Assembly: GCA_037355855.1 (NCBI GenBank)
Contig: CM074762.1
Coordinates: 558,001 to 622,000, forward strand
Source: Pseudo-nitzschia pungens
Lineage: Eukaryota; Bacillariophyta; Bacillariophyceae; Bacillariales; Bacillariaceae
Length of the DNA: 64,000 bases
Reading direction: 5' to 3'
Position numbers and translations under genes: made by a program. Position 1 is the first letter of the stretch. The number at the start of each line of letters is the position of its first letter. The notes beneath the pieces were generated by a model. That model saw nothing but the letters and a program-made list of their open reading frames with translations. It was not told the origin of the DNA and made no database searches. Shown here one piece after another: positions 11,314 to 20,600 of the stretch.

Positions 11314-12143
11314 CCTATCGTCGAGATCGATCGTGCGCGAACCGCGTTCGGTGTTCTCAGGGGGTGGCCTCTTCGTTCCGGACGGAAGGCCGAAGGCTCG
11401 AATGATCGACTCACCGACTTGACTGACTCACGAACACACGGTCCAATAAGAACTCCTTCTGCTGTAAGATGGTGGTCTGGTTTTGTTTATCATTTTAGAT
11501 TGAGCGCTTCCAGACGACCGTGTGCACTATCATCTTTCCTTGCGATAGAAGACGAAACGAGATCAAAAATGAGCCAATTTCACCGACAGAAAGGAAGCAC
11601 TTCAAATATGTTTGGGACGCTGAAATCAAAATTGTGATGCGTGAAGCAGTCGTCCATCAGACGTCGTTGTCGGCAGGGTTGTCGGGTCAATCGTAGATCT
11701 GTTCGTTTTGATTTAGGGGTCGACCACTATCATTTGGGGGGATCCGGAACCAACAAACCGTAGAATTGATGATTCTCTTGTATTTTGATTGATAGAGGCT
11801 TCATACAACCACCTACTTCTAGTATACTACACGTACTATTGAGATGAAGTGAAGAAGTCAAACTAGAGAGCAGCAGCTAACATAGCATAGCTTATGATAC
11901 AGTGACCGAAAAAGTGTAGCATTCGATAGCATGGCTTTGGTGTAGTGCTGCTTCAAATGGATGTTCCTTTTCAAGAAGAACTAACTCGTGAAATGCGGAG
12001 GAGATACGAGAGAAAGTTTGATTGAACAGAATTAACCAATTACTATTGTTGACAAAAATATTACACGTACGCAAAACTCTACACGACTTGTATTCCTCTT
12101 GCACACACATCCATTCCTTACTCTACAATCCAATACACTTATT
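11314..12143. other. Spacer, no gene seen
   Basis: Between the start of the ATPase gene and the 3' end of the BTB gene, both minus strand. It should hold the ATPase promoter and the BTB 3' UTR. No motif or RNA gene is supported. Confidence 0.45.
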
Positions 12144-13601
12144 CTATACAACATACTCCGAAGCACACCACTCAGCATGAGTCATCTGAAGTTGCGACTT
12201 TCGGCCAAAGAAATTGTTCATGTTGAAGCCGATTTTGTTGTTACTTGCATCGCCGCTACCGCCGATCGAACTCTTGGCAGCTGCATCGTCATTGGCAGCA
12301 AGATCGCTACCGCTCAGCACCTTTCGAATGAGCTTGGTCGCGGATCGTCTTTTGTTGCTGGTGGAACCATTGATTTCCGACGACGTTTTGTCATTTGTTC
12401 GATTGCACTTGTGACTAGCAGTACGATGAACACCGATGGTCACTACGTTTTCGATTTGAGTAAACGGATTATTGCACATGGTGCCTCTCTGTGCACCATC
12501 GTGTTCGTAGTAATGATGGCACGATGGGTAACGTTGATCACTCTCAGAGGACATCGACTCCGAGACCGGGATGGCACTGTAGATGTCAATCGATGGAACA
12601 AACAAGTGGGCTGTCATCTGAGCATTATGGTTGGGATTGAAATGTTGCTGCTGATGTTGCTGCCGCTGTTGTTGTTGTTGTTGTTGTTGTTGTTGAAACC
12701 ATTGATGCTGCTGCTCCCCATGATGGTTAACGGGATGTTGATGGTCAGGATGCGAAAACAGTGCAGATGCCGATGGCGAAATGGTATTTTCATCTTGTGT
12801 TCTTCCAGGCGGTGTTACCAATGACTCAGACGAGGACGGGACGGACAATTTAGAAATCGAGGACGACTCATCCATAGAGGAAACGGATATTTCTGTTGCC
12901 GTCATCGACGAGGGAACGGGATGTTCGACGTGAGAAGGAATAATCGGTGGTGACGGAATCTGTTTCGACGGTGCGATCTTTGCACTTTTGTTTTCGAAAG
13001 TGCCCGTAGCATCGTCTTGACCGTTACGGAAGTTGTTGGATTTCTTTGAGTCCGCATTTACTATCCTTGGAGTTTTGTCGGGATTCACAATCTTCTTCCA
13101 CGAACTGCGGGAGGCCAACGATGCGGAGAATGTTGATAGGCTTTGTTTCGTCAACAAGCTTCGTTTGACAGTGGTAGAAACTGATCGTTCGTTCAGAATG
13201 GATTGCAAATACTCAACTAGTGGCTTGACAGCAACTGGATCCAATGGTGATACAAAATTGATCAGCGTCTTGGCTCTGTGGCTTGACAGGGTCTTTGGAT
13301 CCGGTAAATTCCCATATAAGAAAAATTGTAGGACACATTCAAAGACATCGGGATTGGCATTAAGCTTAAGGGTTGCTTTCGTGCCGGTCGACGTTGATTT
13401 TTTCTTCTTCCAGGGTAAACTCTCGATGTGTTGAAACAAATGCGGGACAATGCAAAATTGACTTCCAGATACCTCAACTGTGACGTTGGTTGCTCTGGGA
13501 ATCCGTTGCGTTTGATTCTCTGCTGGACGGCATTTTCCATCGTTTGGAGCCCTCATACCGTTGTTGCTAGAGCCCTTCCCGTTGCTATTCGCCATGTTCA
13601 T
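12144..13601 (-). CDS. BTB/POZ-domain protein with polyQ tract
   Basis: ATG 13601 is chosen because the open frame upstream to 13631 begins with GTG; the product is 485 residues. After a short Asn/Gly-rich N terminus, residues about 38-140 resemble a BTB/POZ fold: VTVEVSGSQFCIVPHLFQHI, then DVFECVLQFFLYGNLPDP, in the arrangement seen in T1/KCTD-type BTB domains. The rest is low complexity: Ser-rich segments, then a Gln/His tract encoded at about 12655-12705, then a conserved-looking C-terminal end (NFFGRKSQLQMTHAEWCASE). BTB domains mediate homo-oligomerisation and often cullin-3 binding; no partner domain is visible here. It is divergent from the plastid TPR gene across an 860-bp spacer. Confidence 0.8.
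   Translation of the reverse strand: MNMANSNGKGSSNNGMRAPNDGKCRPAENQTQRIPRATNVTVEVSGSQFCIVPHLFQHIESLPWKKKKSTSTGTKATLKLNANPDVFECVLQFFLYGNLPDPKTLSSHRAKTLINFVSPLDPVAVKPLVEYLQSILNERSVSTTVKRSLLTKQSLSTFSASLASRSSWKKIVNPDKTPRIVNADSKKSNNFRNGQDDATGTFENKSAKIAPSKQIPSPPIIPSHVEHPVPSSMTATEISVSSMDESSSISKLSVPSSSESLVTPPGRTQDENTISPSASALFSHPDHQHPVNHHGEQQHQWFQQQQQQQQQQRQQHQQQHFNPNHNAQMTAHLFVPSIDIYSAIPVSESMSSESDQRYPSCHHYYEHDGAQRGTMCNNPFTQIENVVTIGVHRTASHKCNRTNDKTSSEINGSTSNKRRSATKLIRKVLSGSDLAANDDAAAKSSIGGSGDASNNKIGFNMNNFFGRKSQLQMTHAEWCASEYVV
12655..12705. repeat. GTT/GCT trinucleotide repeat encoding polyGln
   Basis: On the plus strand this reads as CTG/TTG repeats, GTTGTTGTTGTTGTTGTTG with interruptions. On the minus strand it is CAA/CAG and encodes the Gln tract of the BTB protein. 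The length is likely to vary between strains. Confidence 0.85.
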
Positions 13602-14459
13602 GGCAGTGGCAGTTTCTTCGAGGGGAAACACGGGATCGCTCTTGAGAACTGTGTTCTAAACGGATCCATTCATTCACTTGTGTCCTTCAACTGACTTTTC
13701 CGTCTTTGCTGCTTGTCTTCTTGAGATACGAGAGTGCTGTTCATAAATGTAAGTCTTGGTTGGTTGGTTGGTTATTCACCCGTTGACTCCGGTTAAGATG
13801 TAGGCAACTCCAGCCCGTGCTGTGCCAACTGGTAATAGATGTTCCGTTTTCCAATCGTATTTCTCTCACGAATTAGTTGATCTCGTTACTTGTCACGTTT
13901 GGCGATGGAGAGGAATTTTTTGTGACAGGAAAGCTCGCCATCAGCGGTCGGAGTGGTATTAAAGACTTGAACCAAAAATTAAAGAATATTCTCATTGATC
14001 CCCCGTTTCTCTCCCTTGATATTCCCTTTTTTTCCTTGAACTTCCCCGTGGAATTGTGATTTCCCTACGGTAAGGTTACTTACCGGAACTGGTATTTATT
14101 TGGATTTGAAGTTGTTCATACGTATCATAGATGAGACTCTTTACGTTATTGGAAGTTCATCTTCAATCCTGAAACTACCGGTACCAACAGCTTGTTGATC
14201 TCTTCCATCTACGGGGTAAACCTTAGTGCGCTCTGCTCCTTAATCGAGACGTCCACAGTCCAACTCATTGTGCATTACACTCGGCACGGTCAATACGGTG
14301 GTGACAATCTCGTGAGACGAAGACCAGATTGATAAATCGAATAATATATTCGAGCGATTAATAGATTGGGAAGAAGAGTTCGCATTCTGCAGACCTGAGG
14401 ATTGCTTTTGGAACGGTTTTGTGAGAAAAGATTCCATAATTCACAGAAAATTTACTACT
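13602..14459. promoter_or_regulatory. Divergent promoter region (BTB gene / TPR gene)
   Basis: An 858-bp spacer between two divergent start codons, so it should contain both promoters. It carries GTAAGGTTAC at 14070-14079 followed by TTACCGG, and a TTGG tandem (TTGGTTGGTTGGTTGG) near 13757. Individual promoter elements cannot be identified. Confidence 0.5.
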
Positions 14460-15290
14460 ATGGCGGCATCAATACGAAAGGGACAAGCCTTCTTTGCTTT
14501 GAGTATCTTAGTAGTTCTCTCTGCCTCTCATACAAATGCTTTCTCAACTCCAAGTGCCTCGACTTCGCCAATCGTCACGTCTAGATCTGCAGAATCTTCT
14601 ACTACTTCCATTGCGATGACGAACGAAGATATCCCTGATCCAGCCACCTTCAGAGAGGCCGAAGTCCTCGCTCTGTTGTTGATGCAAGAGGGACGCCACG
14701 AAGATGCTATCACTGGTATGTCGGATGCGCTTCTTTAATCTATCTCAATCCGTGGTCCTCTCTTCGATTTTTCAAAGGCGAACGAGTCATAATAAACAAT
14801 GCCGAGGAACACTACCCTACTATTCTTTTCTGACAACAATTTGTTCTCTCTTCCAACCTTTGATGATCTGATAATTCGATCGGTTTGATCGGTTAAAATT
14901 GACGCACTATTCCCCTTTTCTGTAGCATTCCAAAAGGGAATGAAACTCCCGGGAAGTAGAAATCCCGATATGATCCGATCGAGAAATGTTTCTGGAACAA
15001 GCCCCGTCGGCGGCTCGTTCGGGGGAACGAGCATGGAACAATTCATGAGATTGAGCAATAATGAACTTCAATCAGCTTATTACAACATGGCGTGTTGCAA
15101 CTCGAGATTAGGAAATGTCGAAGAGGCTGTGGTAAATCTCGAAAAGGCGTTTCAGTCTGGATTCGATAAATACGAAACGGTTCGTGGCGACCCAGACCTC
15201 GATCCAATCAAAAACAGTCGCGATTACCAAAAACTGATGGATACGTACGATGGAAAGGGATTCAATCCTTTTGGACTGTTTAAGAAATAA
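14460..15290 (+). CDS. Plastid-targeted TPR-like protein, two exons
   Basis: Exons 14460-14715 and 14926-15290 are joined by a 210-nt intron (donor GTATGT, acceptor TGTAG), giving 206 residues. The N terminus is a signal peptide (QAFFALSILVVLSASHTNA) whose predicted cleavage falls at Ala27|Phe28. That is the Ala|Phe context that, with a following transit peptide, sends proteins into diatom complex plastids. The join gives GRHEDAITAFQKGMKLPG, a TPR helix A/B. Exon 2 adds SAYYNMACCNSRLGNVEEAV, a second TPR-like repeat ending in the common DPDLDPIKNSRDYQKL stretch. It probably serves as a protein-interaction factor in the chloroplast; the partner is unknown. Confidence 0.85.
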
Positions 15291-16273
15291 AGCAAAGCGA
15301 CTGTTGAACATCGCTCGCCGTTAGATACGAGGACCATTCCCGAGGGTTGGATCATCACAAGATTAACTAGGTTGCAGTGCAGCAAATTATAGAAACTCTA
15401 CAAATTACAATGATCCCTTTCAATTGAAAAAAGACCGGAAGTCTTGAGATTAGATTGGAAGTCATTTGTACTAATATTGTGAATATTTCCACGGTGATGA
15501 CCCTGACGGACCAAATATGATCGCTTGTTCATGTTTCAGTTGTCGGCATAATTTTTGTTGGATGCCAATGCGTCGACAACAAATCGACAACAAAGAATGT
15601 CATTTGCTTGGCAATACTTTTGGAGTGGGCATGGCAGGCATTAGAGCAAAACTTATAGATTTGGTCCTATTTGGTAATCATTGCTCACTTCCGAATCGAA
15701 TCGAAGTGCAGTGGGACATTGATAAACTCATCGTTTATTTCCGTGCTGTCGAATAGCATCCTTGTCCGATGCTTTCGATGCTTTACATATCTCATATTTT
15801 AGGAGAACAAAAATTTATACCAGTAAACTAAGGTTACTTACTTCGTAACCTCACTTCTTAGTTACACAAAACTGTCAACATCCTCTATTGTGTTTCGTGA
15901 CGGGTTCATCATCATCGAGAATCTTGTTTAGCGCGGATAAAATAATAACAATCTGTGTAGTACGAGTAAGATAAAATTAAACCTTACTCGTACGTCATTC
16001 GTAAGCGGCTTGCATGTACACGTTCATACCTTTTACTCGTATTTACAATTCGCATTGTAGTAGGTAAGTTACAGGAATGGAACGCTATCTTGCTCTATCT
16101 TTGCTTTCCTCAAACGCGATCTTCTTCAAATTCATTCAGGATGAGTGATGTGTCAAATTCTCTTTTGGGACACAAGAAGTGAGGGCCATGAGATGCCGCA
16201 CGTCGTCCGCTGCTCTCCGATTCCGCAATCCAATGTATTATTCCTTGACGAGTAGAAACAAACAGGAAAATTG
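15291..16273. other. Spacer, probable promoter of the cyclophilin gene
   Basis: Contains TAAGGTTAC at 15829-15837 with nearby CGTAACCTCAC, and several TACTCGTA-type words. A 79-codon ATG frame at 15517-15756 shows no domain; it could be a small gene but is not supported. Confidence 0.45.
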
Positions 16274-17299
16274 ATGATGACATCTATCCGTCACATTCTG
16301 ACTGCTGCCACAGCAGCCATTCTATTAAATGGCGTACAGTCGCTAACTCTTGATCGGCGGAGTTGTCTCGAATATGCCTTATCACTGACCGTAGCTCCGG
16401 GTACCATCGACATGCCAACGTCGGGGCTAACAGCACCGATACTTGGTGACGATAGATCGTCATCGGAAACAAATGCAAGTACAAGCACAAGCACAAGCAC
16501 AAGAAGTGGTTTGTTACTCCCCACGATGCCAGAGAACGTCGAGATCACGGACAAGGTTTTCATGGACGTTCGTGTCGCACGTGCCGATGGTTCTACCTAC
16601 ATTCGCGACGACCTTCCCGACACGTTTCCAAACAGAGTATTGTTCCAAACGATCACGATTGGTTTGTACGGAAAGGCAGCGCCCAAAGCTACGGAGAAGT
16701 TCCTGAGCTACATCGATATCGAAAAAGACTTCGACATCGATAACCCCTACCCCTCCTATTCGCGGTCTACGTTTCCGGCACTGGACCAAGCAACCGGATT
16801 GTTGATGGGAGGATACATTTCCAGTTTGAGAGCAAAAGATGTTGCGGGATCTACTGCGTTGACGTACGGCAGTCGCGTGCTCCCAGCGGATCTCTGGATC
16901 GAAAAGAACCAGCAGGGCACGGAGCGATTTTCTCACTCCACGAAGGGTCTTCTGACCCACAGAAACCTCGACCCCCTGCCCAATTTCGGCATCACGACGC
17001 GGTCGCAGCCCTCTCTGGATGCGACGCACACCATTTTTGGCCAAATCATGTGGGACGCCGACACACTTAATTTTTTTCGGGAGCTAGAAGATATCCCGAC
17101 CTACTCAGTTGAACGTCCCTCTGGCTACGACGACTTCGGCACGGGGACCGTGGCGAAGAGCGTCTTCAATGCACAACGGGAATTCTTTCGCGGAGCTGCC
17201 AAATCCATGGGCGACGACCGCGTTGGTAAGCTGTACGACGGAAGGCTGCTGCGGCGGATGGAAGTTCTAAAAGTGGGAAGAGTGCAATCAGCATCATAG
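16274..17299 (+). CDS. Cyclophilin-like (PPIase) protein, secreted or plastid-lumen targeted
   Basis: ATG 16274 is the first ATG of the frame and gives 341 residues in one exon. The N terminus has a signal-peptide-like stretch (ILTAATAAILLNGVQS), then RRSCLEYALSLTVAPG, which could act as a second, Tat-like thylakoid signal. A Ser/Thr microsatellite-encoded run (STSTSTST) follows. The cyclophilin-type core starts near 93 (KVFMDVRV) and includes RVLFQTITIGLYGKAAPKAT, GLLTHRNLDPLPNFGITTR and HTIFGQIMWDADTLNFFREL. The order matches the cyclophilin beta-barrel, but the usual catalytic Arg and the FHR motif are not obvious, so isomerase activity is doubtful. Divergent lumenal cyclophilins of photosynthetic eukaryotes are the nearest comparison. 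Confidence 0.75.
   Translation: MMTSIRHILTAATAAILLNGVQSLTLDRRSCLEYALSLTVAPGTIDMPTSGLTAPILGDDRSSSETNASTSTSTSTRSGLLLPTMPENVEITDKVFMDVRVARADGSTYIRDDLPDTFPNRVLFQTITIGLYGKAAPKATEKFLSYIDIEKDFDIDNPYPSYSRSTFPALDQATGLLMGGYISSLRAKDVAGSTALTYGSRVLPADLWIEKNQQGTERFSHSTKGLLTHRNLDPLPNFGITTRSQPSLDATHTIFGQIMWDADTLNFFRELEDIPTYSVERPSGYDDFGTGTVAKSVFNAQREFFRGAAKSMGDDRVGKLYDGRLLRRMEVLKVGRVQSAS
16474..16506. repeat. In-frame hexanucleotide microsatellite
   Basis: An ACAAGC/AGCACA-type repeat within the cyclophilin-like gene, encoding alternating Ser and Thr. Length changes by six bases would keep the frame. Confidence 0.8.
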
Positions 17300-18888
17300 T
17301 TAGTTGTTCCGTCTTCTTGAAATGCTTGCGAGCAGGGACCGAAGATTGCTGGGAAGGAAAGAATTGTCCGCTCGACCAATAGTAAGATTTCGCGCTTCAC
17401 TCCGAGAAGGTTGACTTTAGCTTATCACAGTATGGACACAATTTGTAGAGAGAGGAAGATATCCAGACTATTCAATGCGAGATTGTGACAATATGAAGTA
17501 CATCGTAGGAGTTACTTTGGAAGCGGAGGTCTTTTTTGTGCGAGAAAACGAAATTCTAAATTTTCGAAGGTACTGGTCATCAGTTTCTTACACCTTTTGT
17601 CCCGCTATATTTGGAAGTATGCTAGGGCTCCCATTCGAACCCTCTTTGACCTGGTATAGTGTCGTAAGACTTCCGCCATTAAGAATGTGAGGTACCTTAC
17701 CACCCCGTAATAAAGCCTAATCCATTGGCAATCATTTCTCTCCCAATAGTCTGTTCCAACGGTTCGCGCTACATTCGTTGACACAATAAACGAATTCTCC
17801 GGGCTCAATCGTTTCTAGAAATTTATCATTTGTGGAAATCCTAGTTTGATGTCTGGTTTGTTAGCGGACACTGCGTGGTCCTGTTGTTGGCTCATAACTC
17901 TATTCGTTGTAATTTCCACCAATCGATTGGAAAGCCCATCTAACGAGATGCAGGGTTCCTTCACGTCTTTGTTGATACTGATAAAAGTCAAGAAGACCTA
18001 AGGTGTCTGGTTCGTTAGAGCGCAGGTTCAGCCGGACATCGTTCCTCCTTGGGGGATTGCGCGGGATCAATTCCAATGGTTTCTCGATAACGCGGTCAGA
18101 GACTCTTGATTTTACGTACGAATAAAGTCCTTAGTCGAGCCGTCTGTTGCTGGAGCGATCCAAGCATGTGCGTTGTGTCCCGTCCAGTCGTTTGGGTGCA
18201 GTGGAATGCGTTTTGTTCAATGAAATTCTGTCGAAGACTTTCTCAATCGCCTTACAAACTTATCACACATCGTTCATCCATAATCACTTTTCCACCGAGA
18301 GTGAAACTCGATAGTGACAGCACACGCGTCCACTCCGAACAGAATATGCGACTACGTACCGGTATGTTGTTCAATCCTGATGACTGTGCGGAACAAAGTG
18401 CATTTTTGTCGAGATCGCCCGGCGCGTGTCTATGTGATATGGTACCTGGTAAGGTACCTTGTACCTGAACCCATCCAAAAAATAGAAAACGTGTTTGACT
18501 TTCTTCTCTCACTTCGTAACACAAAATCAAACTTCCCTGTTTCGGAACATCACTACGAGTAAGTTACGGTGCTACTTCGTATTATCTTACTGGGTCCTGT
18601 TTTCATACGAGTTTTACCTGTGCTTCGCGAACTCTTTCTCTTTCCCACCATCCGCATCCTCCGCAGCGCACTGGGCATTGGAAGTTCCTGTGATTTTAGT
18701 TGTTACAACCCGGGATGCGGATTACCGGTTCAATTTGTCATCCTTCTTTTGATCGATATAACACAGACACTGAGAAGGGCCATCCGTTGTACTAACATTG
18801 CATTTGAATCTCAAGAGGACAGTCCAAGTTGATCTCATTTACGTCAATAAGTCTACAGACCAATATCCAATCAAAACGAGAAGCAAGA
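17300..18888. other. Spacer, no gene called
   Basis: Lies downstream of the cyclophilin-like gene and upstream of the CRAL-TRIO gene, both plus strand. A tRNA-like fragment is discussed separately near 18004-18075. Short GGTACC-rich words (GGTACCTGGTAAGGTACC) occur near 18440. Frames up to 120 codons on either strand show no domain. Confidence 0.45.
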
Positions 18889-20260
18889 ATGCTGAGAAGA
18901 AAGCTACTCAAAAAGGAGTCTTCGTCCTCGTTGTCGGTTCGTTCCCTTGGCACCGGGGAAATAGCGCCGAGTCCGGACCGCGGAAACGAGACAGACCAGC
19001 CAACCGACGAATCGTCCTTCGTTGTTCGAAACTTTCGGGGATTGACGTCCAAGTGGCTCCACTACGAGCACGACGAACGGAACGAGAACGGCAACGATCA
19101 TTGCAGCACGGGGAAACCAGCATCGTCCGGAGCAAAATCGCTGTCGAAGCAAGACACTTTTGTCAGCAGCAGTACCGACAGTGACCGGGAAGAACCGGAA
19201 GAAGAAACGGGGCACGAATACGATACTACTACCGACCTGGCCTACCACAATGATTCCGAGAAAGAAGGAGCGGAACTCGTTCGTCAAGCATTGACTCCCG
19301 AAGAAGAGAGCGCCATGCCCGATGAATTTATGCCGCTGCGGCATTATCGCGCCGAGAAGGTACGTGCGCACAATCGAATCGATTGATTCTTCGCTTGGAT
19401 TGGGTCTATCTCGTGTCTTCCGTTCGTAACTGTCTGTGTGTGAATGTGTGAATCGTCGTTGCCGTGCGCCATTGTTCATGTGAGTCTCAATCACGATTTC
19501 GCCGCATCCAAACTAACAAACGAAAATCCAGGGAGATATTGCCAAAGCAATTGCTGCCATCAAGCATACTCTGCAATGGAGAAAAGAATTCCACGTAGAC
19601 AAAATTGTTTCGGCTCTGGAGGACGACGAAGCGAAGAAAAAGGGCATCAATAACATGGAAAGCAACGACGACGAGGAAGAGAAAGAAGACTTCGCCGCCA
19701 TTCTCCGAAAAGAAAACGAAACGGGAAAGATCTATGTGAGGGGCTACGACAAGGACGGGCGGGCGATGATGTATATGCGACCTGGGAGAGAAAACACCAT
19801 GCACGAGGACAACAACATGCGCCACCTGGTGTTTCAGATCGAAAAGGCCGTGAAGTGCAGTCAAAAGAACGGACACGGAAAGATATGCCTCGTCATTGAT
19901 TACGAGGGATTCCACATCTCCAAGACACCCCCCATGTCGACTACCAAACGGACCCTTGACATTTTGCAGCGACACTTTTGCGAGCGCATGTACCGAGCCT
20001 ACATTTGCAACCCACCGTTTGTCTTTCGGTCCTTTTACGCAATGATCAAGCCGTTTGTGGATCCGGTCACGAAGCAAAAGGTCTGTTGGTGCGTGGGGCA
20101 AAAGGGAATGGACCAGGTCGTGGAGGATGTAGGGGGACCCGAGAAAGCCGAGACTCAGCTGGAAAAGTGCTGCGGTGGCGGGGGCGAAAAGGTGCGGGAC
20201 TTTGATTCAGAGGAATACATGCGCCTTCCACTCACAGTGGCCTTTGACGAGACAGTCTAG
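18889..20260 (+). CDS. CRAL-TRIO (Sec14-like) lipid-binding protein, two exons
   Basis: Exons 18889-19359 and 19532-20260 with a 172-nt intron (donor GTACGT, acceptor TCCAG) give 399 residues. The join forms HYRAEKGDIAKAIAAIKHTL, the N-lobe helix typical of CRAL-TRIO proteins, followed by LQWRKEF. The lipid-binding C-lobe includes YVRGYDKDGRAMMYMRPGRE, KICLVIDYEGF and MYRAYICNPPFVFRSFYAMI, all in family order. Residues 1-130 are a Ser/Glu-rich extension. Sec14-like proteins exchange or present phosphoinositides and other lipids between membranes; the ligand cannot be deduced. ATG 18889 is used because the upstream open frame starts on TTG. It converges with the DDX51 gene. Confidence 0.88.
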
Positions 20261-20600
20261 AAGCATTCATTTCATTGGACACGACCCCAAACGAACCGAA
20301 ATGCAGGTGGTAGCAAAGACGAATTATCAGCGATTGCGTTGGATGCGGCTTTGTGCCTTGCATGAAATTGACACAACAATTTCAACCTTTCTCGACTTCA
20401 AGTACAATACTGCATCTTTTGGGATTCAAGATGCTGCAGGAGTACGAGTTTTGCGAAATTCCCAAGTGCTCGACCATGTTCGTAGATCCAATGTTTCAAT
20501 CAGTCTTCTTATGTAGGTGAAACCTTTTCCTAGCGGATTTCTTGTTAGATTCTACGTGTAGCTGCAATTGAAGATGTCGCAAAATAACTACAAGTATGGC
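20261..20600. other. Convergent spacer, no gene seen
   Basis: Short 3'-3' gap expected to hold two 3' UTRs. Nothing further can be seen. Confidence 0.5.
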
